DNA of 64,000 nt from Halomonas qaidamensis (GTDB lineage Bacteria; Pseudomonadota; Gammaproteobacteria; Pseudomonadales; Halomonadaceae), in NCBI RefSeq assembly GCF_025917315.1, contig NZ_CP080627.1:496001-560000 (forward strand). Reading direction: 5' to 3'. Shown here one piece after another: positions 48,402-57,364 of the stretch. Numbering within the stretch: position 1 is the stretch's first letter; every line of letters starts with the position of its first letter. The notes beneath the pieces are model-generated. The model made no database searches. It was not told where the DNA came from and saw nothing but the letters and a program-made list of their open reading frames with translations. Made by a program: the position numbers and the translations under genes.

Positions 48402-49505
48402 TTATAGGCAGGCTTCGATCTCTTCCAGTGAAGGCAGGTTATCCATGGTGCGGCTCATGTTGAATGGCGCGGTAACATCCCGCCATGCTGCGTAGTCTTC
48501 TAGGTAGCTAATCATGGAGTGGTAAACTTTTGCATGATCTGGGTGCTCACAAGCACCGCGAACGATCACTTCATTGGTAATTTCTTGAATGCGCGCCAGA
48601 TCTTCTTCAGAGAACTGGTTAATGGTGACGCCCGCATCAATAAACTTCCGCGTAGCCTCAGTAGACTCACGCTCTGACCAGGAAAGTGACCATGCCATGG
48701 TGGCTTCAGCGGCAGTTCTTAGCTTCGCTTGGGTCTCTTCAGACAGGGCGTCCCAGGAATCTTTGTTGATCATAACGCCGAAAACGCTCGCCGACTGGTG
48801 CCAACCAGGTGTCGCCCAGTAGTCGGCAACTTCGGCAAAGCCTGCGTTAAAGTCAACGCCTGGAGTAGAGAACTCACCGGCGTCGATCACGCCGCGTTCA
48901 ATCGCTTGGTACACTTCGCCACCGGCTAGCGTAACCTGCGAGCCACCTAGCTCTTCGAGAACTCGGCCCTGGTCACGTCCAGATAGGCGCAAGCGCTTAC
49001 CCTCAAGGTCTGCGATACTTTCGATTGGCGTACGGCCCATGAAGCCAGATTCATTGTTGGTAATGCCGTAAGGCAAATACACCATATTGTATTGACCGTA
49101 GATCTCTTGGTAGAGCTCAAAACCGCCCCACTGCTGAATCCAGTTCAAGTAATCAACGCCATTAAATAAGCTAGTAGTGGTGGCAAGTGGAGAAAATGCC
49201 GGGTTCAAACCTGCCCAGTAGCCCGGCCAATCACCAGCAGCTTGAATAGCACCGGTTTCGGTAGCATCGAAGACTTCAGTGCCGGGCATTAGCGTGCCCC
49301 CAGCGCGGAAATTAATCTGTACCTCGTCGCCTGCCAGCTGGTTTACAAGCTCTGCCCAGTGCTGATCAATCTTAATCAGGTCGAGGTTTTCTGGCCAGGT
49401 AGTGGTCATTGTCCACTGTTCTTGCGCTTGAGCAGTAGAGGTGAGTGCGGCGAATGCGACACCAGCGGCGAGGCTAGTTAAGGCAAATTTAGTCATCTTT
49501 TTCAT
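48402..49505 (-). CDS. dctP: TRAP transporter substrate-binding protein (DctP, 2-oxoacid/TakP-like)
   Basis: A 367-residue periplasmic binding protein. MKKMTKFALTSLAAGVAFAA and a cleavage site after AQA form the signal peptide. The mature chain has the family motif GRDQGRVLEELGGSQVTLAGGEVYQAIERGVIDAGEF. The conserved Arg in KRLRLSGR would bind the substrate carboxylate, and this branch includes TakP, which binds alpha-keto acids, so 2-oxoacids or similar organic acids are likely, without proof. I start at ATG 49505, seven bases after AGGAA, rather than the open frame to 49550. Its promoter is probably in 49506-49837. It heads the dctP-dctQ-dctM operon. Confidence 0.92.
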   Translation of the reverse strand: MKKMTKFALTSLAAGVAFAALTSTAQAQEQWTMTTTWPENLDLIKIDQHWAELVNQLAGDEVQINFRAGGTLMPGTEVFDATETGAIQAAGDWPGYWAGLNPAFSPLATTTSLFNGVDYLNWIQQWGGFELYQEIYGQYNMVYLPYGITNNESGFMGRTPIESIADLEGKRLRLSGRDQGRVLEELGGSQVTLAGGEVYQAIERGVIDAGEFSTPGVDFNAGFAEVADYWATPGWHQSASVFGVMINKDSWDALSEETQAKLRTAAEATMAWSLSWSERESTEATRKFIDAGVTINQFSEEDLARIQEITNEVIVRGACEHPDHAKVYHSMISYLEDYAAWRDVTAPFNMSRTMDNLPSLEEIEACL

Positions 49506-49837
49506 TGCGAGTTTCCTGGTACTTTGGCGGTTGGCGTTATTAGTGTTCATTACCTGAAAGCAGGAAAGTGCAGCGGGTATGGCTTACGTTTACGTAAAGT
49601 AAATACCGCTAGACTGCATCGCTAAGCTAGCACACTCCACCTACTGCAGCGCAATATCAGTAATCCAAAGAGTTTAACGTCCTACACGAAGCTTCTTTGA
49701 AAAATTAAAATCATTAAAAACAGTTATTTGTATACTTTTTGATGCCTTTTTTGACCATATGGTTAGTTCTAAAAGCGTTGAAAATCACGCCAATCTACAA
49801 CCAAAGTTGTAAGCAAAAGACATTCTAAGGAGATGCT
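49506..49837. promoter_or_regulatory. Divergent dctP/tmcA promoter region with two palindromes
   Basis: This 332-base stretch holds no gene. It has a perfect 10-base palindrome TTTACGTAAA at 49589-49598 (with nearly symmetric flanks) close to the dctP start, and another, ACCATATGGT, at 49754-49763 nearer tmcA. AT-rich stretches between about 49690 and 49740 probably hold both promoters. AAGGAG for tmcA lies eight bases before the ATG. Regulators are unknown. Confidence 0.45.
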
Positions 49838-52039
49838 ATGCGCGTGGGCTGCCGCGTTGAAAAACCAATGACGGTCATGAAGCAAGTATCGGCCTTGGAT
49901 CATCATGCCGTCCGTCTGCAGCGCCGGCGCTGGCGGACACTGGTATGGCTCTACGGGCCACCTGAAAAGGCCCGCCACCAGGCGCAACGGCTATGGGACG
50001 TGCGAATGTGGCAGGCGCCATTATGGGTGGGGGCTGAGCAAGAGACGACGTTGTCGCCCTGTTTACCAGCCAGTAAAGCGCGTACACGGCTCGGTGCGGA
50101 ACATCAGCTAGTTGTCCTAGATGCTAGTGGTAGCCAGGGATTAGATCCAGATGCGCTTGGAGCCTTGGCAGGCACCGTGAGTGCTGGTGGGTTATTGGTG
50201 ATCATTACGCCAAGCCGCTGGGGTGAACAGCCTGATCCTGACTATGCCCGCTTTGCCGATTACCCGTGGCGCTGGGCTTCATTGAGCGCTCATTACCTTA
50301 AGCGGTTAGCGCTTCAACTGACGGGTGAGAGCACTATTGTTCGCTGGGAAGTTGACGGTCACCTCACGCTGCCCAAACTAGCTATTCGTGAATCGCGTGC
50401 GGCTCCGTTTGATGACACAGACTGTTTAACTGCCGACCAGGCTCATGCGGTAAATGCACTAGTAAAACTAAAGCGTCGCCGACCATTGGTTATTACTGCC
50501 GATCGAGGGCGGGGTAAAAGCGCTGCACTGGGGATTGCTTGTGCTCGCTTATTGAAGAAAAGCATTACGCAACTGGTAGTGACGGCACCTCGTCTTAGTT
50601 CAGTGGAAAGCCTATTTGCGCGAGTGGTAGCGTTATGCCCGGAAGGCCAGCGTCTCAGCCACGCGCGGTTTGAACTGCCGAATGGTAGCTCGCTGTGTTT
50701 TCTTCCTCCTGATGCGCTAAACGAACAAGTTCACCAAGCAGCGCTCGGCGGCAGTGGCAGCTATTTACTTGTCGATGAAGCGGCAGCTATTCCTGCGGCC
50801 TTGCTAGCCCAGTGGTTGGTTGCATTCCCCCGTATCGCGTTTGCCACCACCGTGCATGGTTATGAAGGTTCTGGGCGAGGCTTTGCACTACGTTTTCGCG
50901 AGGTGCTAAATAGCAAAGCACCCCAGTGGCGTGAGCTAGCTCTTGAAGCTCCTATTCGCTGGTCAGCGGGCGACCCTTTAGAAGCGACTATTCAAACGTT
51001 GTTGCTGCTCAATGCTCCGCTACCTGAGGCTCAGTTACCTGAGTCACACGCTGGTACGGAGTGTCAGACCGTCTCTATTGCACTTGCTCAGGCTCAGTTA
51101 GCCAAGCAGCCTGAGTGCTTAGCAAAACTGTTTGGCTTGCTAGTGCAGTCCCACTATCGCACCACGCCCAGTGACTTACGCCAACTGTTGGATGGCCCTG
51201 GCACCGCTATTCGCACAATCATCGCATCAAAAGAGCCTCAGGCCGTTTTGGTGACTCGGGAAGAAGGTGACTTTAATGCTGCACTTGCTGAGCAGGTGGC
51301 TCGTGGTGAGCGGCGTCCTCAAGGTCATCTACTGGCCCAGTCGTTAGCGGCTCACAGTGGCAGTCGTGAGGCGTTAACCTCTCGCTGGCGGCGGGTAGCG
51401 CGCATTGCTACTCATCCAGAGCGGCGCCGTGAAGGATTAGGGCGTTGGTTGTTAGAAGACGATATAGCCGATGCTAGCCAGCAAGGGGTCGCGCTTTACG
51501 GGGCTACCTTTGGTGCCGAAGCCTCGTTGCTTCGCTTTTGGTTGGCGCTCGGTTTCGTACCTGTTCGCTTAGGTATCACCCGAGAAGCGGCGACCGGCGA
51601 GTACGCCATTATGGTGGCGCGAGCGCTGACAAGCGAAGGGCAAGCAGTGCTGACGTCTCTGCATGACTCTTTTGCGGCCTCGTTGATAACGCTATTAGCC
51701 TTTGAGTTAGCGACACTGCCCGCACCGATCGTCGCGTTACTGTTGCCGTCCTTGCCTCGTTTACCGCTTAGCAGCACTGATACTCAGGCAGTAGAAGATG
51801 TGGCGTATGGGCACCGTGACCCTGCATTGGCAAGAACGTCGCTTCAGGCGCTGGCCAGAGAGGCTAGCCATTGGTTATTAGGACAAGAGGTGCAAATAGC
51901 CCACCAACAGCTGATTGCCTGGGCCTTTCAAAACCAGCCGTTAGCGAAAGCACACGGCGAGTCAGTGCGGCTAATTCGTCGTGCGACTCAACAAATTATT
52001 GAACAGCGCACGCTTTTCCCCAGTAGCTCAGGCGGGTAA
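49838..52039 (+). CDS. tmcA: tRNA(Met) cytidine acetyltransferase TmcA
   Basis: A 733-residue enzyme that makes N4-acetylcytidine at the wobble position of elongator tRNA-Met, using acetyl-CoA and ATP. Domain order: an N-terminal DUF1726-type domain (to about 180), an RNA-helicase-like module with Walker A ADRGRGKSAAL (near 217) and Walker B LLVDEAAAIP, a GNAT acetyltransferase region (RVARIATHPERRREGLGRWL, about 525-620), and a C-terminal tRNA-binding tail. AAGGAG precedes the ATG. It is 32 bases before pepD and can be one transcript with it. Confidence 0.94.
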   Translation: MRVGCRVEKPMTVMKQVSALDHHAVRLQRRRWRTLVWLYGPPEKARHQAQRLWDVRMWQAPLWVGAEQETTLSPCLPASKARTRLGAEHQLVVLDASGSQGLDPDALGALAGTVSAGGLLVIITPSRWGEQPDPDYARFADYPWRWASLSAHYLKRLALQLTGESTIVRWEVDGHLTLPKLAIRESRAAPFDDTDCLTADQAHAVNALVKLKRRRPLVITADRGRGKSAALGIACARLLKKSITQLVVTAPRLSSVESLFARVVALCPEGQRLSHARFELPNGSSLCFLPPDALNEQVHQAALGGSGSYLLVDEAAAIPAALLAQWLVAFPRIAFATTVHGYEGSGRGFALRFREVLNSKAPQWRELALEAPIRWSAGDPLEATIQTLLLLNAPLPEAQLPESHAGTECQTVSIALAQAQLAKQPECLAKLFGLLVQSHYRTTPSDLRQLLDGPGTAIRTIIASKEPQAVLVTREEGDFNAALAEQVARGERRPQGHLLAQSLAAHSGSREALTSRWRRVARIATHPERRREGLGRWLLEDDIADASQQGVALYGATFGAEASLLRFWLALGFVPVRLGITREAATGEYAIMVARALTSEGQAVLTSLHDSFAASLITLLAFELATLPAPIVALLLPSLPRLPLSSTDTQAVEDVAYGHRDPALARTSLQALAREASHWLLGQEVQIAHQQLIAWAFQNQPLAKAHGESVRLIRRATQQIIEQRTLFPSSSGG

Positions 52040-52071
52040 AGTAAACTGGTTATCGATAATGAAGAGTTTCC

Positions 52072-53535
52072 ATGAACGCACATCTAGAAGCCCTCGAGCC
52101 ACGTTTAGTGTGGCAGCACTTTCGCACACTATGTAATACGCCACGCCCCTCTGGCCATGAAGCCGCGCTAGTGGCGACGCTAGAGGCCTGGGCTGATTCC
52201 CAGGGGCTATCCCACGACCGGGATGCTTTTGGCAACCTGCGCATTTGTAAGCCCGCCACGTCCGGCTGTGAAAGCGCGCCAGGCATCGTGTTGCAGGGCC
52301 ATCTAGATATGGTGGCGCAAGCTAACGCTGGGCATGACCACGATTTTACCCGTGACCCTATTCAGACGTATGAAAAAGAGGGTTGGTTATTTGCTGATGG
52401 CACCACACTAGGGGCTGATAATGGCCTTGGGGTGGCAGCCATACTCGCTGTTTTAGAAGATCCAGAGCTTACTCATGGCCCTTTAGAAGCGCTGTTTACG
52501 CTAGAGGAAGAGACTTCTATGGGCGGCGCGCTCAATCTCGCCGAGAACTGGCTGGAAGGGTCGTTGCTACTCAATTTAGACAGCGAAGATCGCGGCCAAG
52601 TGTATATTGGTTGTGCGGGTGGTGCTGATGTAGTGGTGAATGCGCAACTTCCCACTACCGTCCTACAAGAAGATGAACAAGTGATCTCGCTGGCGCTGAC
52701 CGGCTTGAAAGGCGGGCACTCAGGGATGGATATTGATAAGCCTCTGGGTAACGCGAACCGTTTGCTAGTCCGCGTGCTGTGGGCATTGGAAACCTTTGGT
52801 GCGCGGCTGATTAGTTACCAGGGGGGCACGCTGCGTAATGCCATCCCCCGTGAGGCGTTTGCACAAGTTGCTCTGCCTGCTGATGAGGTTAACGCGGCGT
52901 TGGGGATGGTGGAAGCGCTTGCCGATACACTGAAAACTGAATTGGGCAGTGGCGATAGCAATATGGCGCTCATTGCGGAGCGAGTGGAGCTGGCTGACGC
53001 TGAACCGTTAACGCGGGACGCCAGTGCGATGCTGCTGGCTGCGCTGCATGCAGCCCCTTGTGGGGTTGAGCGCATGAGTGCGGATGTGCCGGGGGTAGTG
53101 GAAACCTCGAACAATTTGGGTGTATTAAGCGTGGAAAACGGTCGTTTCCATCTTTGTGCACTGGTGCGTTCATTGCATGACAGTGCCACTGACGCGATGT
53201 CGAGTCGTTTTCAGGCGCTGTTTGGCCTGATGGGCGCTAGAGTAAAAGTGGAAAATGGCTACCCCGGCTGGGCACCCAATCCACAAAGCCCCTTGCTTGC
53301 TATTTTTAACACTCGGCATGCTGCATTAATGGGCCGCGAACCCGAGGTTAAGGTGATTCATGCAGGCCTTGAGTGTGGCATTTTAGGAAGTAAATACCCA
53401 CATTTAGACATGATTTCGTTTGGCCCTCTGATTCGCGGCGCGCATTCGCCAGACGAGCGAGTAGAAATTGAATCGGTAGCAGAGTTCTGGGAGATGTTGC
53501 GCGATTTCATTGAAACGTTGGCGAAGTCTCGTTAG
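52072..53535 (+). CDS. pepD: Aminoacyl-histidine dipeptidase (PepD/carnosinase)
   Basis: A 487-residue zinc metallopeptidase of family M20C that cleaves Xaa-His dipeptides such as carnosine. The zinc ligands are in VLQGHLDMVAQ, and the catalytic Glu is in TLEEETSMGG, followed by the Asp/Glu-rich LLNLDSEDRG block. KGGHSGMDI is the substrate-binding His region of the lid domain. It shares its context with tmcA upstream and is followed by a terminator. Confidence 0.95.
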   Translation: MNAHLEALEPRLVWQHFRTLCNTPRPSGHEAALVATLEAWADSQGLSHDRDAFGNLRICKPATSGCESAPGIVLQGHLDMVAQANAGHDHDFTRDPIQTYEKEGWLFADGTTLGADNGLGVAAILAVLEDPELTHGPLEALFTLEEETSMGGALNLAENWLEGSLLLNLDSEDRGQVYIGCAGGADVVVNAQLPTTVLQEDEQVISLALTGLKGGHSGMDIDKPLGNANRLLVRVLWALETFGARLISYQGGTLRNAIPREAFAQVALPADEVNAALGMVEALADTLKTELGSGDSNMALIAERVELADAEPLTRDASAMLLAALHAAPCGVERMSADVPGVVETSNNLGVLSVENGRFHLCALVRSLHDSATDAMSSRFQALFGLMGARVKVENGYPGWAPNPQSPLLAIFNTRHAALMGREPEVKVIHAGLECGILGSKYPHLDMISFGPLIRGAHSPDERVEIESVAEFWEMLRDFIETLAKSR

Positions 53536-53550
53536 ACAAATCGCCACAAA

Positions 53551-53579
53551 AAAACGGCACCGCTATGGGTGCCGTTTTT
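53551..53579. terminator. Bidirectional terminator between pepD and dps
   Basis: AAAACGGCAC and GTGCCGTTTT pair around nine bases, with A and T tracts on both sides of the convergent genes. Confidence 0.88.
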
Positions 53580-53630
53580 GATAGTGCTTACCTGATGCTC
53601 ACGTCAGCCGTCAGCAAGGTAAACATCGCA

Positions 53631-54107
53631 TTATTTGCTTAGGTAAGCGTTGAGCATCCATACGGTTTTTTCCTGCTCGCGAATGTAGTCACCAGCTTGC
53701 GCAGCGGTGCCTTCATCGTCAGCGTCCGACGCAATTGCTAGCAGTTCCCGCTGTAATTCAATCAGTGTTTGATAACCGGTGAGTACGCCTTTTACGCAGG
53801 TTTGGCCATCATGAACGTCTTTATCTTCTTCAATACGCGAAATTTTTACATAGTCGCTATACGCATGAATGGGCTTGTGGCCGAGCGTTAAAATTCGCTC
53901 CGCCACTTCGTCGACTTTAGTCAGCAGATCCGTATAAAACTCTTCGAACTTGGCATGTAGCTCAAAAAAATCGCTGCCTCTAACGTTCCAATGGTAGCCA
54001 CGAACGTTCATATAGAAAATCTGGTAATTGGCCAGCAGGTGATTCAATTTTTCAGCCAACTGGCTTGCACTGCCTTCGTGTAAGCCGATGCTATTTGTAT
54101 CACTCAT
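53631..54107 (-). CDS. dps: Dps family DNA-binding ferritin-like protein
   Basis: A 158-residue Dps subunit that forms a dodecamer, stores iron at the dimer interface and protects DNA from peroxide. The ferroxidase ligands appear in YHWNVRGSDFFELHAKFEEFYTD (His, Asp/Glu) and DEVAERI. The N-terminus is short and lacks a Lys-rich DNA-binding tail like that of E. coli Dps. I start at ATG 54107, eight bases after GGAGG; an in-frame ATG at 54122 lies in the ribosome site and is less likely. A palindrome at 54153-54167 lies upstream. Confidence 0.93.
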   Translation of the reverse strand: MSDTNSIGLHEGSASQLAEKLNHLLANYQIFYMNVRGYHWNVRGSDFFELHAKFEEFYTDLLTKVDEVAERILTLGHKPIHAYSDYVKISRIEEDKDVHDGQTCVKGVLTGYQTLIELQRELLAIASDADDEGTAAQAGDYIREQEKTVWMLNAYLSK

Positions 54108-54152
54108 ATCGTGCTCCTCCATGGTGGTAGCCGCGCTAAAAACAGTACGGTT

Positions 54153-54167
54153 ATCAAATCGTTTGAT
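54153..54167. promoter_or_regulatory. Palindrome upstream of dps
   Basis: ATCAAA-TCG-TTTGAT, 46 bases before the dps ATG. A symmetric 6-3-6 site in a stress-gene promoter may bind a peroxide- or iron-responsive regulator; it does not match a known OxyR or Fur consensus. Confidence 0.35.
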
Positions 54168-54383
54168 TTAGCTTAAGACGCTTAGTGGGCGTTGCAAAAC
54201 AAGTTTTCTGCATCGCGTCAATAGCGTCATAACATTACCTTGGCGGTGAGCTGGCGACGGCTGACTCATCGCTGACGCAACGTAGTACAGTACTGATATG
54301 CCGCTGAATGTGCGTCTAATAAAAGAGATATAGGCGCTAAGTTAGTTTTTCAAGGGGAGATGTATTTTCAAGGGGCGGCTGGC

Positions 54384-55514
54384 TTACCGAGCAAGCCAAA
54401 GTCTTGTAATACTCTCACAGCGGTCAGCAAGCAACTCTGCAGTACGTGGTAGGGCGTCTTCAAGCGCCATTGGACCATCGGCAAGGGCAAATGCGGCAGT
54501 AACACCCTCTTCTAAACACGCCTGCCAGCCATCACCTAGGCTACCGGCCAGCACAATGACGGGCTTGCCATGGCGCTTGGCAAGCCGCGCAACGCCAATG
54601 GGCGTTTTACCCGAAAGGCTTTGGCCATCGAGACGACCTTCTCCAGTAATGATTAGGTCAACGTTAGGAAGCAGGCTGGGAAGCTTGGCCTGCTGCATAA
54701 TCATCTCAATGCCTGGCGTAAGGGTGGCGTTAAGAAAGCAGCGAGCAGCAAACCCCATACCACCCGCCGCTCCTGCACCTGCTAATTCTTTCTCATCGCG
54801 ACCCAACACTTGGGCGCTTAGGTCAGCAAAATGGCCAATTGCGCGGTCAAGGGTGTCGACATCGTCAGGTGATGCGCCTTTTTGCGGGCCAAAGACAGCG
54901 CTCGCCCCACGAGGCCCTAATAGGGGGTTATCGACATCCACGGCGGCTTCAACCTCTAGGTTGTTTAAACGCGGATCTAGCGTGGAAAGGTCGAGCGTTG
55001 CAAGCTGCTGGAGTGCTGCGCCACCGGGAGGAAGCGAATCGCCGTTCTTATCTACTAATTTGGCTCCCAGTGCTTGGAGCATGCCTGCTCCTGCGTCATT
55101 GGTAGCACTACCACCTAAAAAAAGCAGCGCCCTCGTGGCACCAGCGTCCAGCGCTGCGAGAAACAATTCTCCGACGCCGTAAGTGGTGGTATGCAGGGCA
55201 TTACGTTGGTGAGTGGTTAGGTGCTGCAGCCCACTGGCTTCTGCCAGCTCGATAAACGCGGTACGCTGCTCGCTTAGCCAGCCCCAAGATGCTTGTCGCG
55301 GCCGCCCCAAGGCATCTTGTACGGTTAGCTGACGGCGTTCGGCGTTGGTGGCGGCAATAAGCGCTTCCAAGCTGCCTTCGCCGCCATCGGCCAGCGGGCA
55401 AAGGTTAATCGTGGCGGTTGGCGCAGCCCGCTGAATACCGCTTGCCATGGCGCTTGCCGCTTGTTCAGCGCTAAGCGCATCTTTAAAACTATCGGGGCAA
55501 AGCAGAACATTCAT
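54384..55514 (-). CDS. Glycerate kinase
   Basis: A 376-residue kinase of the GarK/GlxK type that phosphorylates D-glycerate to 2-phosphoglycerate (GarK) in glyoxylate/tartronate pathways. N-terminal MNVLLCPDSFKDALSAEQAA, LADGGEGSLEALI, LGGSATNDAGAGML and ITGEGRLDGQSLSGKTPIGVA motifs are typical. AAGGAGG precedes the ATG. Which of the two positional classes (2- or 3-kinase) cannot be told from the sequence. It is a single gene, divergent from the lipoprotein module. Confidence 0.94.
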   Translation of the reverse strand: MNVLLCPDSFKDALSAEQAASAMASGIQRAAPTATINLCPLADGGEGSLEALIAATNAERRQLTVQDALGRPRQASWGWLSEQRTAFIELAEASGLQHLTTHQRNALHTTTYGVGELFLAALDAGATRALLFLGGSATNDAGAGMLQALGAKLVDKNGDSLPPGGAALQQLATLDLSTLDPRLNNLEVEAAVDVDNPLLGPRGASAVFGPQKGASPDDVDTLDRAIGHFADLSAQVLGRDEKELAGAGAAGGMGFAARCFLNATLTPGIEMIMQQAKLPSLLPNVDLIITGEGRLDGQSLSGKTPIGVARLAKRHGKPVIVLAGSLGDGWQACLEEGVTAAFALADGPMALEDALPRTAELLADRCESITRLWLAR

Positions 55515-55644
55515 CGCACAGCCTCCTTAATGCGTTGTCATAACTATTTGTCGTAGTTTTTTATCATTTATCTTAATGGTTGCCAGCGAGCTTAGCGCGG
55601 CGTTCGATGACACACCAGCCGCCACTGGGGCGAGAGGATCACTC

Positions 55645-56223
55645 ATGAAGGCAATACTACCGATTAGCATGACGTGCTTGTTACTAGTGACAGGCTGCCA
55701 AACAGTGCCTGAGCGCCTTCCTCAAGCGGAGCCAGCCCCTTCGGCAGCCTGCTATTTTCCAAGCGATCAGCCTAGTCAAAAGACTCCATCGTTGGAGGTG
55801 CTGACACAAAGTATTGGCGTATTGGAAACATGGGGTTTTGAGCTTGAAACTACTGACACCGATCTAGGGCTTGTGACCGCTAGTCGGCAGCGAGATTTAA
55901 TTGGTTACTATGACCCTTATGATAACGACTTTGGGTATGGGCGAAACATGCGGGTATTTGGTGGCTTCGGTTTGGGGCGCGGTGGTTCAAGCATTGGGCT
56001 GGGGATTGGTGGTGGGTTTGGAGCTGGTTTCCGGCACCAACCCGTCGAAGTAGAGCGAGTGTCGCTACTGGCTCGCGATGGCTATATCCGGCTTTCACGA
56101 GATATTCGTCGCTTTGACCACTTAGGGGATCTGCGTGAATCTTACAGCGCGAGCAATGATGATTTTTGTCAGCGTTTCCAAACTGCGTTTAAGCAAGCAG
56201 CAGCTACCCCGGGGGCGTTATGA
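55645..56223 (+). CDS. Gly-rich lipoprotein of unknown function
   Basis: A 192-residue lipoprotein: signal peptide with lipobox LVTGC, mature N-terminus QTVPERLPQ, an LETWGFELETTDTDLGLVTASR domain (a beta-strand motif also seen in the neighbouring lipoprotein), then a glycine-rich stretch (GGFGLGRGGSSIGLGIGGGF) and a C-terminal domain with VSLLARDGYIRLSRDIRRF. GAGAGGA precedes ATG 55645; an upstream ATG (55576) would spoil the signal peptide. It overlaps the next gene by four bases (ATGA), which puts it in one unit with a second lipoprotein and ZevA/ZevB-like zinc genes. Function unknown; an outer-membrane partner role for zinc uptake is inferred only from context. Confidence 0.75.
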   Translation: MKAILPISMTCLLLVTGCQTVPERLPQAEPAPSAACYFPSDQPSQKTPSLEVLTQSIGVLETWGFELETTDTDLGLVTASRQRDLIGYYDPYDNDFGYGRNMRVFGGFGLGRGGSSIGLGIGGGFGAGFRHQPVEVERVSLLARDGYIRLSRDIRRFDHLGDLRESYSASNDDFCQRFQTAFKQAAATPGAL

Positions 56224-56597
56224 AACCACTACGTAAGCACTTCTTTTTAACGGCCACCGCGCTACTCATGACTATTACGCTGGCAGGCTGTGCAACGACA
56301 CAGCCACTAGAGCCGCGAGAGCTACGTTACAACGCTTCCCCAGAGCAAACGTTCCGCGAAGCCATTGAGTTAATGATGGAGCAGGGCTATATCGTGCGGC
56401 ACGCTGATTTAGCGCTAGGGCGCGCAGAGGCAACGCTAGCCCGCTGGCCTGAGTATCGCCTGCAACTACAGGTAAGTGAGGTGGCTGGTGGTAGCTATGT
56501 CAGCTTATCGGCGTTGCGTGGGAATCAGCCACTGCCACCGCGTGTATTAGATCCTTGGTTGGTTGAGCTGCAACATAAATTAGGAGAATTGCCGTGA
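56220..56597 (+). CDS. Small lipoprotein of unknown function, second gene of the zinc module
   Basis: A 125-residue lipoprotein with signal peptide MKPLRKHFFLTATALLMTIT and lipobox LAGC. The mature part LRYNASPEQTFREAIELMME through QVSEVAGGSYVSLSAL is similar in layout to part of the upstream lipoprotein (a short two-layer domain with LVTAS/AEATLARW strands). No catalytic motif is visible. It overlaps the upstream gene by four bases and the following gene by four (GTGA), so all are translated together. Confidence 0.75.
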   Translation: MKPLRKHFFLTATALLMTITLAGCATTQPLEPRELRYNASPEQTFREAIELMMEQGYIVRHADLALGRAEATLARWPEYRLQLQVSEVAGGSYVSLSALRGNQPLPPRVLDPWLVELQHKLGELP

Positions 56598-57289
56598 TAG
56601 GCGTATTGCCCGCGCATGGAAATTTGCTGAATAAACTCCGCGGTTACTGGGTAGTGTTGGCAGTAGGTGTTAGCGGCGCGTTAAGCAGCAGTCCGGTGAT
56701 GGCTCACCCCCATGGCTGGGTCGATCTCAGTGTGCGGGTGATAACAAACAATGAGGGGATTGCAACAGGGCTTCATCAAACGTGGCGAATGGACCCTTTT
56801 TACAGTTTGGTGGTGTTCGAAGAGTTACAGCAGGTTCAAGGCAGCAATCTGCAAGAAGGCCTTGACCAGCTAGGCAGCGACATCCGCGACAACTTGTCGC
56901 AGCAGCACTACTTTACGGAGATTCGTGTAGATGGCGAACCACAAGCGCTGGGTGAGGTGTCTGAATACACGGCGTTGGAGCGTGATGGCCGCTTAACCTT
57001 TATGTTTATTCTGCCGTTAGCAACGCCTCAGCCATTGGCCGGACGAATGCTGGAGTACCAGGTCTTTGATCCAACCTACTATATCGAAGTGGTGCACGAA
57101 GAAGAGGAAGGGGCACCCTCTGAGCAGGCACTGATTCTTAATGGTGAACCTGACTGTCGTTTAAGCGTGTTACCTGCTGACCCTGATCCGGAACTGGTTA
57201 TGCAAGCCGCGCTGTTAGATGTGGACGAAGAAGGTGAGCCAGGATTGGGCCGCCATTTTGCAGAAACGGGGCGGGTTGAATGCGACTAG
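56594..57289 (+). CDS. DUF1007 family periplasmic protein (ZevA-like)
   Basis: A 231-residue secreted protein of the DUF1007 family. The signal peptide ends near VMA and the mature N-terminus starts HPHGWVDLSVRV, the conserved His-containing motif thought to bind metal. In Haemophilus influenzae the pair ZevA (DUF1007) and ZevB (NicO-family permease) supports zinc acquisition, and here the same pair is present, so I call it ZevA-like by family knowledge. The start is GTG 56594, preceded by AGGAG with nine-base spacing and overlapping the upstream stop (GTGA). A repeat-containing element lies between this gene and the permease. Confidence 0.82.
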   Translation: MIGVLPAHGNLLNKLRGYWVVLAVGVSGALSSSPVMAHPHGWVDLSVRVITNNEGIATGLHQTWRMDPFYSLVVFEELQQVQGSNLQEGLDQLGSDIRDNLSQQHYFTEIRVDGEPQALGEVSEYTALERDGRLTFMFILPLATPQPLAGRMLEYQVFDPTYYIEVVHEEEEGAPSEQALILNGEPDCRLSVLPADPDPELVMQAALLDVDEEGEPGLGRHFAETGRVECD

Positions 57290-57310
57290 CGGAAAACCTG
57301 AAAGGTCGTG

Positions 57311-57347
57311 TATAAAGTGTTACTTGACAGCAGTGTTACTTTATAAC
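57311..57347. promoter_or_regulatory. Symmetric repeat element between zevA-like and zevB-like genes
   Basis: TATAA, AGTGTTACT, TGACAGC, AGTGTTACT, TTATA (57311-57345) form outer inverted arms around two direct repeats. GTTACTTTATAAC (57335-57347) matches the gammaproteobacterial Zur box GTTATAATATAAC at 10 of 13 positions. It may be a Zur site controlling the permease gene separately. Confidence 0.45.
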
Positions 57348-57364
57348 TTTTCAGTGGAGGGGCA

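Noticed and set aside
54556..55182. 208-codon frame on the plus strand opposite the glycerate kinase gene
   Set aside because: It is a mirror frame of a strongly conserved gene with Ser/Arg/Pro-rich shadow composition.
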